In this document: positions 42,924 through 53,638 of the stretch, piece by piece
Layout: every line of letters starts with the position of its first letter
How positions within the stretch are numbered: the stretch's first letter is position 1
NCBI RefSeq assembly: GCF_020509005.1
Contig: NC_063017.1
Location: 248,001 to 312,000, forward strand
DNA: 64,000 nucleotides
Direction: 5' to 3'
Source: Fulvia fulva
Lineage: Eukaryota > Ascomycota > Dothideomycetes > Mycosphaerellales > Mycosphaerellaceae
Translations under genes and position numbers: made by a program
The notes under the pieces: generated by a model
The model's input: only the letters and a program-made list of their open reading frames with translations
Told to the model about the DNA's origin: nothing
Databases searched by the model: none

Positions 42924-44544
42924 TCACTGGCTGGGCGCTCCTTGACTGGTCTGCTGATCTGCATGTCCCGGAGCTGGTGCCGCCGAGACTGCTGCAGCGT
43001 CTGCGCCGTTGTTATCCACATCGCCTGCAGCAGGGACCGCACTGCCGTTACTGCCATTGGCGCCGACCTGCGCTCCCATCATCCCAACATCTCCAGCATG
43101 CTGCATCGGCGCCGTCAGATCAGGTAGCGGTGGGAAGCCGTTCAGACCAGTCATGTCACCGTTCATGGTCATATCCATCCCCATGCCCATGCCAACTCCC
43201 ATCGCCATGCCGTTAGCATCTAGACCCATGCCCAGACCATTGCCGTCCATCGCAAAACCGTCCATCAGGCCCATGCCGTTCATGTCCATCGGCGGCATCG
43301 GCATCAGTGGCGTGTAGAGGCAGTAGATCCTGCCATCTAGCGCATCACCATCGAAAAGAGCAAAGTTTTGGATGGGCTGCTCACGCTTCCCAATCACATT
43401 GATCACGTCCTCACTGAGGCGGCCGCCAACAAATGCTGCCGTGGGAGTGATCTCGGCGCCGATGTTCTGCAGAAAGCTCTTAAGAAACTCAGAACTCAGC
43501 GTCTCTGCTGGAAGCTGCAACTCGTCGGATTTGGACTTGGCCATGGCTGCGAAGGTGGCGAGATCTTGCTGCTGAAGAACGGGCAGTCGGCCGTGGTCGC
43601 GCTGGAACTCGAAGAGAGCACGAAGGCAGGGTAGCAACGCTGGCACTGCCTTGAGTTTGCGTCGATTCTTGCGGACATCCTCGGGCAACGGCGAGCTGTT
43701 AGCCAGCAGAAGTGGGCAGTAGATCTCTTGCTTTTCGACGACTTCGATGTTCTTGCCGTTGTTCTCCCTCCTCGTTGTCACGGCTTTGACTGAGCGTGTT
43801 ATCGACTCTGCTGTGATCGCTGTATGTATATTCGACTTCTCACGCTCGATCATGAATTCGTGAGCGATGAGATCAGCGAATATGTAGCCGTAAAAACCAT
43901 GTGTACCTGCAGCGTAGAAAGGGACGCTAGCCATATTGGCTGCGGTGTTGATGCTCGACAAGGTCATGAGGTCGTGATCGCAAGCAATAATGCATGTGAA
44001 TTGAGAGATGTATGTTGCATCTTGGAGAAGGCCTGACTGAATCCCACCAGTCTCTGCTTTGACAGTCACGCGAGGGTTCAGCTCTTGCACTCGAGGCGCC
44101 GCAGCTGCAGCACGCTGCGAATTGTTAGTCTGGGCCAGAGAGCAAACGTGGACTGATAGAACTCACCTTCTGGCCAATATCCTCCTCTCGAAGGAAGAAC
44201 TGAGCACCAAGGTCTTCCTCTGTCACCAGTTCTTCGTCGACAATGGTGAGTGAGCTGATACCGGCGAGCGTGAGGTTCTTGGCAATCTCAGTGCCCAAGG
44301 CGCGTAAGGAGACGAGCAGAATGTTTGCAGATCGGATGCGTTCCTGTGCTTTCTGACCCCAAAGACGGATCTGGCGATCGTACTGAGCCATTTCGTCAGC
44401 ACTCAAGGCAGCAGCTGTGGTAGTCGTTTGGACGACTCCATTGCCATTGCCATTGACTTCGGGCTGCTGGGCCACCGGCTGGCCAGTTGTGCCATTGAGG
44501 CCATCGACTTCTCGCGGAAACTGGATCGCTGACTCGGAAGACAT
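42924..44544 (-). CDS. aos1: SUMO-activating enzyme subunit 1 (Aos1) with Met/Gly-rich tail
   Basis: Exons 44544-44167 and 44114-42924 give 522 aa; the 52-nt intron has GTGAGT and CGCAG ends. The N-terminal 50 residues are low complexity. The ThiF/UBA fold follows: YDRQIRLWGQKAQERI, ALGTEIAKNLTLAGI and VDEELVTEEDLGAQFFL. Aos1 pairs with Uba2 to adenylate and activate SUMO in the nucleus. The conserved core ends near residue 390. Residues about 394-454 are a run of Met, Gly, Asp and Asn repeats (GMGLMDG, GMAMGVGMGMGMDMTMNG), followed by an Ala/Gly-rich end. That tail is absent from the usual ~350-residue enzyme. Confidence 0.92.
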
Positions 44545-45117
44545 GTTAACTTCACCACGCGTGTGAGATCATCTAAGATCTATTGTCCAGACGCGGAAGT
44601 CGCGATGTGGTGAAGTTCTGGTTTGTGCAGCGAAGTCTCGGACTCGGTAAGATGTTTCTGCCGGCCTGTAGTTGTGAAAGCGTCGTTCCAAGACTGTAAC
44701 AGGTATAGTGCTATACACACTGTGGGCTGATGGTCAGCAAATGGCAATGCGAAGTAGCGTGTGGTGTTTGTGTGCGATATCTCGAAGTGAACGAGAGCAC
44801 CACAAGTGATCTGCGAGATACACGCTAGTCCTCGGCTGACGGGCCGAGGCGCTATCTAAGCGAGCCATCAACCTTGCCGGCGTTTCGTGTCCCATGTGCT
44901 CTCGTGTTGGACAACTTGAAGCTGAGGTATATCCACGCATTGTAAGAGCACCAACACCAATATTTACACGGCTCGAGGCCATCCGCTAGCCAAACACCAC
45001 ATCGACAGGCGACACCGACGAAGTTGTTTGCGCACCTCCCAGACCACCACAGGAAGCCGAGCGGATCACGAACAACGCATGGTCGACGCAGCACTTCCTC
45101 AGTGAGCGGCGCGCACG
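44545..45117. other. Divergent promoter region of AOS1 and TAF6
   Basis: About 570 bp between two divergent starts. No gene or specific element was assigned. Confidence 0.5.
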
Positions 45118-46461
45118 ATGTCGGTGTGGAACCCAGAGAACGTGATCGATGTCGCCGAGTCCGTGGGTATTGCTGCGCTCAATCGCGATGTCGCAGAGCA
45201 TCTGGCGAGAGATGTGGAGTTTCGCGTACACCAGTTGATTGAGGAGGCTCTCAAGTTCATGCGACATGCGAAACGGACAACACTTACAACACAAGACATA
45301 TCACAAGCGCTACGAGTACTGGACGTTGAGCCACTATACGGCTACGAATCAACACGACCGCTGCGTTTCGGCGAAGCATCGATTGGACCGGGCCAGCCAC
45401 TGTTCTACGTGGAGGATGAAGAGGTGGATTTCGAGAAGCTGATCAACGCTCCTCTGCCGAAGGTACCGCGTGAGATCAGCTTCACGGCGCATTGGCTGGC
45501 GGTGGAAGGTGTACAGCCCAGCATACCGCAGAATCCAACCCAGGCAGATCAGCGAAATCAGGAGCTGGCGGCCAAGGGACAAGGCGCAAACACACTTGCA
45601 GCAGTCAGCGGAAACGACAGTGTGCAGGTCAAACCGCTTGTCAAGCACGTGTTGTCTCAAGAGCTACAGCTATACTTCGAGAAGATATGCGATGCCATCT
45701 TGGACGAGAGCAACGAGCAGTACCGCGCGGCAGCATTCTCGTCATTACAAACGGACCCAGGACTGCATCAACTGGTGCCATACTTCATCCAGTTCGTGGC
45801 AGACAAAGTCACGCACAACCTCAAATCACTCTTCATCCTTACCCAGAGCATGCAACTGGTCGCCGCACTACTGGAGAACCCAAGCCTGTACATCGCACCT
45901 TACGTGCCACCCGTGGTACCATCCGTCCTCACCTGCTTGGTAGGCAAGCACCTCGGACCCAGCCACGCTGGTGACATCCACTTCTCACTCCGCGACTACG
46001 CCAGCAGTCTGCTCTCGAGCATAGCACGAAAGTACGGACCAAGCTCTTCAACCCTGAAGCCGCGTATCGCAAGGTCATGTCTTAAGCACTTCCTGGACTC
46101 GCACAAACCCCTGGGGACACACTACGGAGCTGTCCTCGGCTTGACGATGATCGCGGGAGGTGCCGGCGTCCGATTGCTGATTCTACCCAATCTTAAGGCT
46201 TACGATGTGCACCTCTCAGAATGCATGAAAGATGATGCGAAGCGGGCAGATGCCGAGAAAGTGGTCGAGGCCATCATGAGGGCATTGGATGAGCTGGAGA
46301 AAGACGCAGTCACAGCTCCACAAGCCAACGGACACCCAGAAGGCAACGCGCTGAAAGACAAGCTCGCGGAGGCGATTGGGGAGACAATCGGATCGCGAGT
46401 CTTCGAAAGCGGACGACAGACTCTGATCAACGCAGTTCTTGAGAAGGACCTGGCAGTCTAG
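45118..46461 (+). CDS. taf6: TAF6, histone-fold subunit of TFIID and SAGA
   Basis: An intron-free frame of 447 aa. Residues 1-75 are the TAF histone fold (WNPENVIDVAESVGI, then AKRTTLTTQDISQALRVL), which pairs with TAF9. A linker with YGYESTRPLRFGEA follows. The C-terminal HEAT-repeat domain runs from about residue 180 to 385, with LVPYFIQFVADKV and HYGAVLGLTMIAGG. TAF6 is essential for general transcription by RNA polymerase II. Length and order match the fungal protein. Confidence 0.95.
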   Translation: MSVWNPENVIDVAESVGIAALNRDVAEHLARDVEFRVHQLIEEALKFMRHAKRTTLTTQDISQALRVLDVEPLYGYESTRPLRFGEASIGPGQPLFYVEDEEVDFEKLINAPLPKVPREISFTAHWLAVEGVQPSIPQNPTQADQRNQELAAKGQGANTLAAVSGNDSVQVKPLVKHVLSQELQLYFEKICDAILDESNEQYRAAAFSSLQTDPGLHQLVPYFIQFVADKVTHNLKSLFILTQSMQLVAALLENPSLYIAPYVPPVVPSVLTCLVGKHLGPSHAGDIHFSLRDYASSLLSSIARKYGPSSSTLKPRIARSCLKHFLDSHKPLGTHYGAVLGLTMIAGGAGVRLLILPNLKAYDVHLSECMKDDAKRADAEKVVEAIMRALDELEKDAVTAPQANGHPEGNALKDKLAEAIGETIGSRVFESGRQTLINAVLEKDLAV

Positions 46462-46647
46462 GTGCCTCCAGGTCTCGACTCGGACTCTGCAATCGACATT
46501 GACCCATACCATTGAGAATGAGATGTCATGTGGTATACTTGAGCTTAGCGCGGCGTTTGGAAGGGGAAATATGACACGATAGCAAGTCTACCTCACAGAA
46601 CAGGTCTTGAAATGAAGTATAGCCATCAACACCTTTTGTACCTTACC

Positions 46648-48028
46648 TCATGCTTCCAACTCTCGTACTTCACTAACCAGCTGACCCAGCTCATACAGAT
46701 CCGCAGTAGTATAGCCAGCCTCATTCTCAACCGTCGCCCAACTCTTCGCAGCCTCCGTAAACGAGAGGAGGAAGTTCAGAGCTTTCTTGTTAACAATCTT
46801 ATACGAAGCAAGGTAATGTGACGCTGTATTTCCCATATAATCCTGCGCGCTAAAATCTGCTCCGCTCTCAGCAGCAAGAAATCGCACCATCTCAAACTGA
46901 TCCTGAAAACGACTCTGTAGATTGTGGTCGGAAGAACGCGGATCGGTTGTTCATGCTGAACTCAATGTTCGCTATCTCGGAGTTCTCTCTGGCTTGGTTG
47001 ACGTACCTGAAGAACCCAATCTCCTCGGACTGCCAGTCTGTGGATGGCGTGCGGACATGGTGGATCGAGTTGGCGATGGCTTGCGAGAAAACGTTGACGA
47101 AAGTGTCGTCGAGGGGCAGGCAGGCGAGGTGTAACAGCGTATGGCCGAGGGCGGTGGGCGTTATTTGGGAAAGGTTGATGTATTCCAGCATAGCGATGAG
47201 AAGGGTTGTGTCGAGGGCTGCTGCTGCGAAGTGGAGGGCGTTGATCTTGAAGATGGGGGTGGTGGTCAGCAGTGTTGAGGTTGGATTGGACTCGCATAAG
47301 GCTTGTAGGATTCGGAGTTGGAGGGTTGAGGGAGGCGTGTAGAGTAGATCCATGGCTGGAGTTATGGAAGTCCAGGGGGACGACACTGGCGTGGTGGATG
47401 GGTCAAAGCCGTTTGCGAGCAAAAGTTCAATGGCCTGGAGGTGGCCATGCTTCACTGCAGCGACCAAAGGGGATGACGAGAGGTGCGAGTCCTGACCTTC
47501 CTCTTCTTGAGACAACCGGGGCAGACTCCAGGCCGTGATGTCGGACGCCGCTGACAAGATCATGCGGACGATGGTTACATCACCACTCCCAGCTGCTGCT
47601 TCCAATGCAGTCAAAGGATGTTCCCGACCATTCTCACGAGGAGGCTAGAAATCCGACCAGAAACGTGCCCTCTTATCAGCGCGCTTTCGATTGATAAACG
47701 CCTGTCCCGATAAAGACACCATGGGCATCGGCGCTATCGGCTTGCCCATATACCTTCTCTGTACCTTGTCCGGTTTCGCTCCTGCTTCGAGTTGCAGCGC
47801 TACATGCTGCTCCAACCCATTACGAGCAGCCTCTATCAGTGGCGTCGCGGAATGAGCCTGGAAGTATTCATCACATTGATAGTTTGGGTCGAAGCAGTGC
47901 TTCCAGCGAGTCGTGTCGACTTTGAAGCGCTCGATGGCTTGCTGGAGGTACTTGATATCGGCATGACGGGCTGCGCGAATGATGGGCGGGTTAGTGAACT
48001 CATTACCGATCTCGAGAACGTCGTCCAT
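46648..48028 (-). CDS. Ankyrin-repeat protein
   Basis: Exons 48028-47765, 47644-47007 and 46912-46648 give 388 aa. The first intron (120 nt, GTACAG to TTCTAG) is a multiple of three, and its acceptor supplies an in-frame TAG. Unspliced, the gene looks broken; spliced, the helix pair around EAGAKPDK continues smoothly. The second intron (94 nt, GTACGT) uses the AG at 46913-46914, the only choice that keeps the C-terminal repeat in frame. Ankyrin-type helices are visible at ATPLIEAARNGLEQHVALQL, LTALEAAAGSGDVTIVRMIL, SPLVAAVKHGHLQAIELLLA, LHFAAAALDTTLLIAML and DYMGNTASHYLAS. It is probably a cytosolic protein-interaction module; the partner is unknown. Confidence 0.75.
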
Positions 48029-49883
48029 GATAGAATGAGCACGAGGTAGAGAGGCCGGACACAGTCGCTCTCAAGTCCGATCGAAGGATCATGGGAGAGG
48101 CACAGCTATGCGGCAAAGTCGAGCTTGGCACGCCAGGCAGCCGTGCAGTATACTTTCTGGCCTGCATTGGGGCAGATATGCCAGTTGAGAAGTAGCAGCA
48201 CTGTGAGGAACCTGCCAGAGTTGGTCGGCAGTGCTTCTCTTCGTGCACACTTCGTAGCACTCAGATCTCGGATGTTCGACTTGCGCGGCTGCCGAGGACA
48301 AAAGTTCCAGGTCGAGTTTGTTGCAATCTACACATCTCGTAGAGTCAGCACTGAGCTCAAGCTTTCGAACATTCATACGTCAGCAAAAACAGCTCTGAAG
48401 ATAAGCTATCACATGCCCAGGACAACCCCATGGTGTCATCCCGCACACCTCATCATTCCAACAACCCCGGTCAGCCTCATCAATGACCACCACGGAGGCA
48501 CTGGAGGATGGCCGCACATATCCACCTCTGCCCTCCGAGCGTCCGGTTATATGGCACCTTCAAACAAGTCCCACACCTCACAAGTCCCACACCTCACCGT
48601 GCTCACCACGTTGCTGGTACCACGGGTACGAGAGCGACGGTCTCGTGGGAGCAGTCACCGGACGCCCACGACGCCGCAGGAAGAAGAAGTGAAGTGTGGT
48701 TCCGAATGAGGCGAGGCTTCCGATAGACGAAACGTCCGGCAATAGAAGGCGGCTAGCCGTCCACGCCGTCCAACGGTGCCGCCCTGTGCGCCCGTTTTTG
48801 TTGCAGCCCAAGTCGCGTCAGCTTCCCAGCACAAGCCACTGAAGATCTCGACGGGGAGACGTGCCGACATCAGATGGGGTTTGGCAGATGTCGTGGTGTC
48901 TCGGGCTGTGGCACTCTCTCGGCTCTCTCTTGACATCGTTCTGGCTGTCATGAGTGACAATCAGGCGTTCCTTAGTGCGAGAATGCGAGTGATGCGATTA
49001 ACGATATTCGCACGCATTCTCGCAGCGCATTGACCTCTGGAAGGCTTAGTCACCACCAAAATAACCCCTGTAGAGGGACTCGTGCGAGTGCAACTAATTT
49101 CTGCGAGTTGCGAATACGCGTGGGATAAACCGTTAGTCGCGCGGGTGAAGGAGCCCTGGTGACAATGGCTTACGTCGTAGCGGTGAGATTGATGATGAGT
49201 TGTCCCTCGAGGTGGTGACCAGGAGAAGATGGCGTTGTTCTCGATCACACAGCCGAACATCTCCACCCGGCAGGGCGATACCCGGCCACGCTAGCAGCTG
49301 CTATAGTGGTTCCCCTTCCGACCGATCCAAATCTGTCCACCTCATTCTCGATAGTCCGGAGGATGCGCGAACTCTTCCATCTATTCTGCAACTCTGAAGA
49401 ACCTCCTTGGCCGCCACTCGCACGGCAGTTGCCAATAGCTCTCCAACTACGCCCAGCCCAATGCCTGCCACACCTCCGCATAGTAGCCCATCTACCAGTA
49501 AGGAAAAGACATTCCCATCGAATTCTTCGACATGTGTAGAATGATGCGACGACCCCTGCGCCGAACTTGCCTATGCGGACCACTTTTAGGCCTCGCGGCG
49601 TGGCCCAGCGTGCATTGCATTGCAGGTTGCATCTGCAGCGCGTAAGATGTTTCCGTAATTTACACCTTGTAGTTCTATTGACAACGCAGAACTACTCCAC
49701 CTCTCACATACTCAACCGACCTGCAGTACTGTACCTGCGTCTCACCGCCGCGCTGCTGCATGACATACACACAACACACCATGATGTGAAATCTTAAATC
49801 TAAAGCTCCACGTTCTCCGGATCCTTCCTCAGATCTCTGACGAAAGCTAGCCAGCTACGATGCGACCACAGCGGGCAGAAACG
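48029..49883. other. 1.8-kb region without a supported gene
   Basis: The longest open frame (48125-48709, plus) has unbiased composition and no recognisable motif. A perfect 16-bp tandem duplication lies at 48565-48596. A diverged small gene is possible but nothing supports one. Confidence 0.45.
48565..48596 (+). repeat. Perfect 16-bp tandem duplication
   Basis: CAAGTCCCACACCTCA occurs twice head to tail with no mismatch. Confidence 0.9.
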
Positions 49884-50903
49884 ATGTCTTCCATCGGGAT
49901 TGAGGAGCGTGAGGAGGATTTCTCGGTGTCGGATGTTGAGTCTTACTTCTCTGCGAGGACGGAACCGGAGTACTTGACGAGATTGAGTATGGCGGTTGGC
50001 AAGGACTCGAGATCTGGTGCTAAAGAGGATGCGAAATCGACACGGAGCGGCCATTCCAGAGCAGAACGATCTTCAACATCGACACGGGCATCGACAACGA
50101 CAACAGCCTCGACACTCTCTTCCCTTTCCTTTCAGTCAGACAGCGTGGTTTTCAATTTCCCGGTCCCTCCTTCGCCTGGTTTCGCACCATCTCAGCAGTT
50201 GCCATTTCAACTTGGAAGCTTGACACATCTGCCAAAGTCTCCCAAAGAACAATCAGACGTACAGGACTGGGCCCATCAAAGGACGTCCTCGGCTGCAGCT
50301 GGAGCACTGCCTATAGTTTCTCCCAAGCAACGGGCAGACGCACAAGACTGGATTCATCATGATGCTTCCTCCGATACGTCGGATGCAATGCCTCGCGTCC
50401 CCAAATTAGCCAGACCACCGCGACGAGTCCGCAAGGAGGTTGCTGCTGAGGTCCAGCAGGAAGCCCTTACGCCGCCTGCCACGCGCTGCAGGACTGCGTC
50501 TGATGCTTCCGCAGCGCTGCCACATTGGATGGCAGCAGATCTACCTATCCGCCCGGACACAGCTGCTGGGAATACAGCCGAGCCTGACGATGATGGTGAA
50601 TCCGAGTTCGTCAAAAATTTCCGGGCGCGGCTATGTGCACCAGATCGTCAACGTCGGGCAGCTTTCGGTGGCCAACAACAGACCGCGAGGCAGGCCCTCG
50701 AAGCGCGGGATGCCACAGCAAAGCCGAAGAAGAGCAAGGCCAAAGTGACGTCGCCGGCACTTGCGAACAAGCTTGGGGTATCGATACGCTCAGATATCGA
50801 CCTTGTCACTGATGACGTGAGAATTCGGCAAGACTCGGATTCAGTTGTCGAGAGTGTCATCACCAATGTTCGTGGAGGTTCACTCTGGAGTTATCACTTC
50901 TGA
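49884..50903 (+). CDS. Disordered protein with an internal duplication
   Basis: The frame opens at 49860; the ATG at 49884 (ACGATGTCT context) gives 339 aa. The protein is Ser/Thr/Ala/Pro rich with no membrane segment. Near residues 115-175 a unit of about 30 residues is repeated, marked by SPK(E/Q) followed by DVQDWAH / DAQDWIH. A basic patch (ARPPRRVRKEV) and a C-terminal segment ending SLWSYHF follow. Its last 24 bp overlap the 3' end of the convergent Zn2Cys6 gene. No domain is recognised. Confidence 0.6.
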   Translation: MSSIGIEEREEDFSVSDVESYFSARTEPEYLTRLSMAVGKDSRSGAKEDAKSTRSGHSRAERSSTSTRASTTTTASTLSSLSFQSDSVVFNFPVPPSPGFAPSQQLPFQLGSLTHLPKSPKEQSDVQDWAHQRTSSAAAGALPIVSPKQRADAQDWIHHDASSDTSDAMPRVPKLARPPRRVRKEVAAEVQQEALTPPATRCRTASDASAALPHWMAADLPIRPDTAAGNTAEPDDDGESEFVKNFRARLCAPDRQRRAAFGGQQQTARQALEARDATAKPKKSKAKVTSPALANKLGVSIRSDIDLVTDDVRIRQDSDSVVESVITNVRGGSLWSYHF

Positions 50904-52064
50904 GACTCTTCTTAATGGCCAGGCAAGCAGAGGTTGCCAGGCCACATCCAACTCTTCAGCGATGGCTTCTGTCAGTCGCTTTCCGAGGCCTTCGATCATC
51001 CACAATCGCCCATAGAGGTGAAGAGCCACACCATAGTGGCCAAGAATGACCAGCGCCAGCGGGTCTCGCCGTTTCAGCAGCTGCACAAAAGCTGCGCCAG
51101 CTAGGATCGGCCACGCGACCACAATCGAAGCTTGACGATCGCCAGGTGCCGGGTACATCACCGTCGCCAAGCCGTAAATGCTGGCCAGATACGCCTGTCT
51201 TCTAGACATCATCCCTCCCGCAACACCATTCCCCACCTCTTCACCGACAGGCGCACCAAGTGGTGGAACGGGCGTGCTGGATCCCGACGTGGGCTCAGAC
51301 TTGCAAGTCTCCCCAACTTGTGCGATGAGAGCCTCCAACGCCTCTTTAGCACCTTCCTTGAGATGCGCAAAGTCGTGCACCTCCGGCCAGATATCCTCCA
51401 TGATCGGGCGGAATACACCCTGTCTGAGCCAGTGTGCCGCTTCGTACGCGACAGCAGTGGCGCCCATCAAGGCGTCGAAGCAGTCCAGAAAGCGGCTGAC
51501 CAGTGCTCGCGAGCCTAGACCCTCGTCGTCTAGCATGCCGAAGCAGAGGATCCCAAGCAGCATGGAGAAGGCGAACAGTGCGTGGCAGTTCTCTTGGTTG
51601 ATGGAGCGCAGTCGAGGAATGTACAGAGTAAGAGCATGCTGCTGGTGATATCTGGCAAGATTCATGAGCGTCTCCTTCTGACACTCCTCCGCATCGTACC
51701 TCCGATGCAGTGCCGTCACAGAAAGGATCCCATGGAGGAGAAAGCGATATGAAAACGCCATCTGCGGCACATAAACCTGCCAAATGCTGTGCTGATCGGG
51801 CTCGGGCGACATCATTTTGTATGTTATAGCCGTATAGTGATGTAGTAGCTCCATATCCCTCACCGGGAAGATTTGATCCTGAGCATCGATATGTGCCGTC
51901 GCCAGACTATTCGGAATCGCCAGGATCTGACTAGGATAGCTGCACGATCTATTCCCACGCGTGCAATTCCTGCAAACAGGCTTCTCCTCGTCGCAGCGCA
52001 CTTTTCGCGCCTTGCAGGTATTGCACCCGTGGCGCGTCTTGGTGTGTGGCCGTCTCGAAGGCAT
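50880..52064 (-). CDS. Zn2Cys6 fungal transcription factor
   Basis: The open frame extends to 52271, but the ATG at 52064 places the DNA-binding domain at the start and gives 394 aa. The cluster spans Cys14 to Cys41 with spacing CX2CX6CX6CX2CX6C (CNTCKARKVRC, then CRNCTRGNRSC). The remainder resembles the sterol-regulatory Upc2-type or fungal-specific regulatory region: LLHHYTAITYKMM, then WQVYVPQMAFSYRFLLHGIL and helices with FAFSMLLGILCFG. It should bind DNA in the nucleus; targets are unknown. No neighbouring biosynthetic cluster is evident. Confidence 0.85.
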   Translation of the reverse strand: MPSRRPHTKTRHGCNTCKARKVRCDEEKPVCRNCTRGNRSCSYPSQILAIPNSLATAHIDAQDQIFPVRDMELLHHYTAITYKMMSPEPDQHSIWQVYVPQMAFSYRFLLHGILSVTALHRRYDAEECQKETLMNLARYHQQHALTLYIPRLRSINQENCHALFAFSMLLGILCFGMLDDEGLGSRALVSRFLDCFDALMGATAVAYEAAHWLRQGVFRPIMEDIWPEVHDFAHLKEGAKEALEALIAQVGETCKSEPTSGSSTPVPPLGAPVGEEVGNGVAGGMMSRRQAYLASIYGLATVMYPAPGDRQASIVVAWPILAGAAFVQLLKRRDPLALVILGHYGVALHLYGRLWMIEGLGKRLTEAIAEELDVAWQPLLAWPLRRVSEVITPE

Positions 52065-52450
52065 GTGGGTAGCAGTGTGACTGACTTCCCGTGTGGTGGT
52101 GGTGGCGGTTAGTTCATGAGGTAAGGTAGACGCCCATGCGGCACCCTTGTTGGCTATGTAGCATTTTCGTTGGTTTCTGATGATTTCAGCCATGATGAGG
52201 AGGGCCAATGTGCATGTGGTTCTGGCCGCAGCAGAAGCCAAAACAACTTTATACGACCAAGCAAGCGGCATGGCCGGATCGTTATGCAGCTCCGTTCCGC
52301 TCGGATCCTTTGCATTTCTCTGTCATTCCGCCTGCGTCTCAATTTCTGGCGCGATGACGCGCGTTTTGGGTGAGATTGTTTTCCGCGCGAAGATGGGCGT
52401 TGTGCCCCTTCTGGTGCTGCTGCTCGTGTTAGTGGTGGTTGGTTGGTTGG
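52065..52450. other. Intergenic region, nothing recognised
   Basis: About 390 bp. It includes an in-frame upstream extension of the Zn2Cys6 open frame that looks like leader, not protein. Confidence 0.45.
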
Positions 52451-53224
52451 TCAAGAGAGATCAGAGTTTCGAAGCATGAGCGTGTGCGCGGGATCCTTGT
52501 ACTCCCGACTGATTCGAATCTCAGCCGGGTCCTTGCCGATGGGCCAGCAGGGATGCTCGCGAGCTGCCATCTTGTACCAAATCTGGCCCATTGAGCAAAC
52601 GTCCATCGCTACGCTTCGCGAGTTGACAGCTTTCCAGAAGATCCGACCGTTTTCCCAGGTGTACTTGTGCTGACCGTAGATCTGGACGTCTTCCGGAGCA
52701 TGATACTCCCAGGTCCCTGCACCCAGCCTTGCATTTCTGTTGCCTGCAAGCTTGGCGATGCCGAGATCCCCGAGATCGATCTCTGGCATGCCTCCGGTGG
52801 GGGTGTCGGTCCAGCGAAGGAAGAAGTTGTCTTCCTTTACGTCGCCGTGGCTCACTGGCCTGTGGCAGGCGTCCTGGTAGTAAGTGCCGTCACCACGGGA
52901 GCGGTAACCGAAGTGGATGAACGCGAGTGCTCCCGCCATTTGGACAAAGGCATGGAGGAGGAAGGGCTCCGGGATTGGACTGCGTCGTTTGGTGGACCAC
53001 CAGTCGATGGCCTCCCACAGGCTTCCACCAGAGCAGTATCCCATGATGACCCTATACCGACCTGGTTCGAGGCGATCTGGTCGGACACCCGCGATGTTGA
53101 CGATATTCGGATGGAGCCTTAGCGTATGACAGACGATGTCAACCTCGTTCGGGTAGCGGAACTCGGTGATCTGGTCCTTGGGGAGGTTGAACAAGGCATT
53201 GTGAATGCCAAAGAGACAGATCAT
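52451..53224 (-). CDS. Protein kinase-like gene lacking most of the N-lobe
   Basis: 257 aa from the ATG at 53224. It aligns with the neighbouring kinase (53639-54868) from the PNEV helix-C region: PGRYRVIMGYCSGGSLW, the catalytic loop HGDVKEDN near residue 126, GDLG near 153 in place of DFG, and HAPED near 174. The glycine loop and ATP-binding lysine are absent, and no convincing upstream exon was found in the preceding 400 bp. The C-terminal end is shorter than in the paralogue, stopping soon after RISREY. It may be a partial tandem duplicate, a pseudokinase or a gene with an unseen 5' exon. Confidence 0.6.
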   Translation of the reverse strand: MICLFGIHNALFNLPKDQITEFRYPNEVDIVCHTLRLHPNIVNIAGVRPDRLEPGRYRVIMGYCSGGSLWEAIDWWSTKRRSPIPEPFLLHAFVQMAGALAFIHFGYRSRGDGTYYQDACHRPVSHGDVKEDNFFLRWTDTPTGGMPEIDLGDLGIAKLAGNRNARLGAGTWEYHAPEDVQIYGQHKYTWENGRIFWKAVNSRSVAMDVCSMGQIWYKMAAREHPCWPIGKDPAEIRISREYKDPAHTLMLRNSDLS

Positions 53225-53638
53225 GGCCTTTGTGTGTATACCATGGACAAGGCCATTATACTAGGCGAATAAAGGAGATGCACAGGTGGGAGCAAGAGGA
53301 GTGGATGAATGAAGGGCATTGTTACGATTTATGGATGCTGGATGGGGGGTGTCTTGCCAAGGAAATCAGGAGCTGAGACCTCGACGATAGCGGCTGAGAC
53401 AGCCACGCCACGTAGGTCGACAGCAATGTTCTGCGTCAGGATGACCGATGGGAACACATTATTGAAGCAAGTCGACGAAGAAAGTATTACAAAAGCCTTC
53501 CCTGGTCTGCTTGTACACTGGTCAAATGCCCTACCCTTCAGCCAAAAATGCGCTCCGGATCCAATATGATACAGCCTCGACGTCCTACTGTTGCGCTTCT
53601 CTACCATCTGAACTCTCTGAATCACAACACTTGGTCCA
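53225..53638. other. Spacer between the two tandem kinase genes
   Basis: About 410 bp. A 98-codon minus-strand open frame (53329-53625) fills most of it but does not resemble a kinase N-lobe, so I left it out. Confidence 0.4.

Noticed and set aside
46648..48028. Ankyrin gene as a pseudogene because of the TAG at 47645 and a frame change near 46900
   Set aside because: Two introns with acceptable ends (120 and 94 nt) remove both problems and give a continuous repeat protein.
48125..48709. A 194-codon plus-strand open frame in the largest gene-free region
   Set aside because: Composition is unbiased, there is no motif, and it spans a simple tandem duplication; nothing but length supports it.
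53329..53625. A possible missing N-lobe exon of the truncated kinase
   Set aside because: No glycine loop, ATP lysine or similarity to the paralogue's N-lobe is present.
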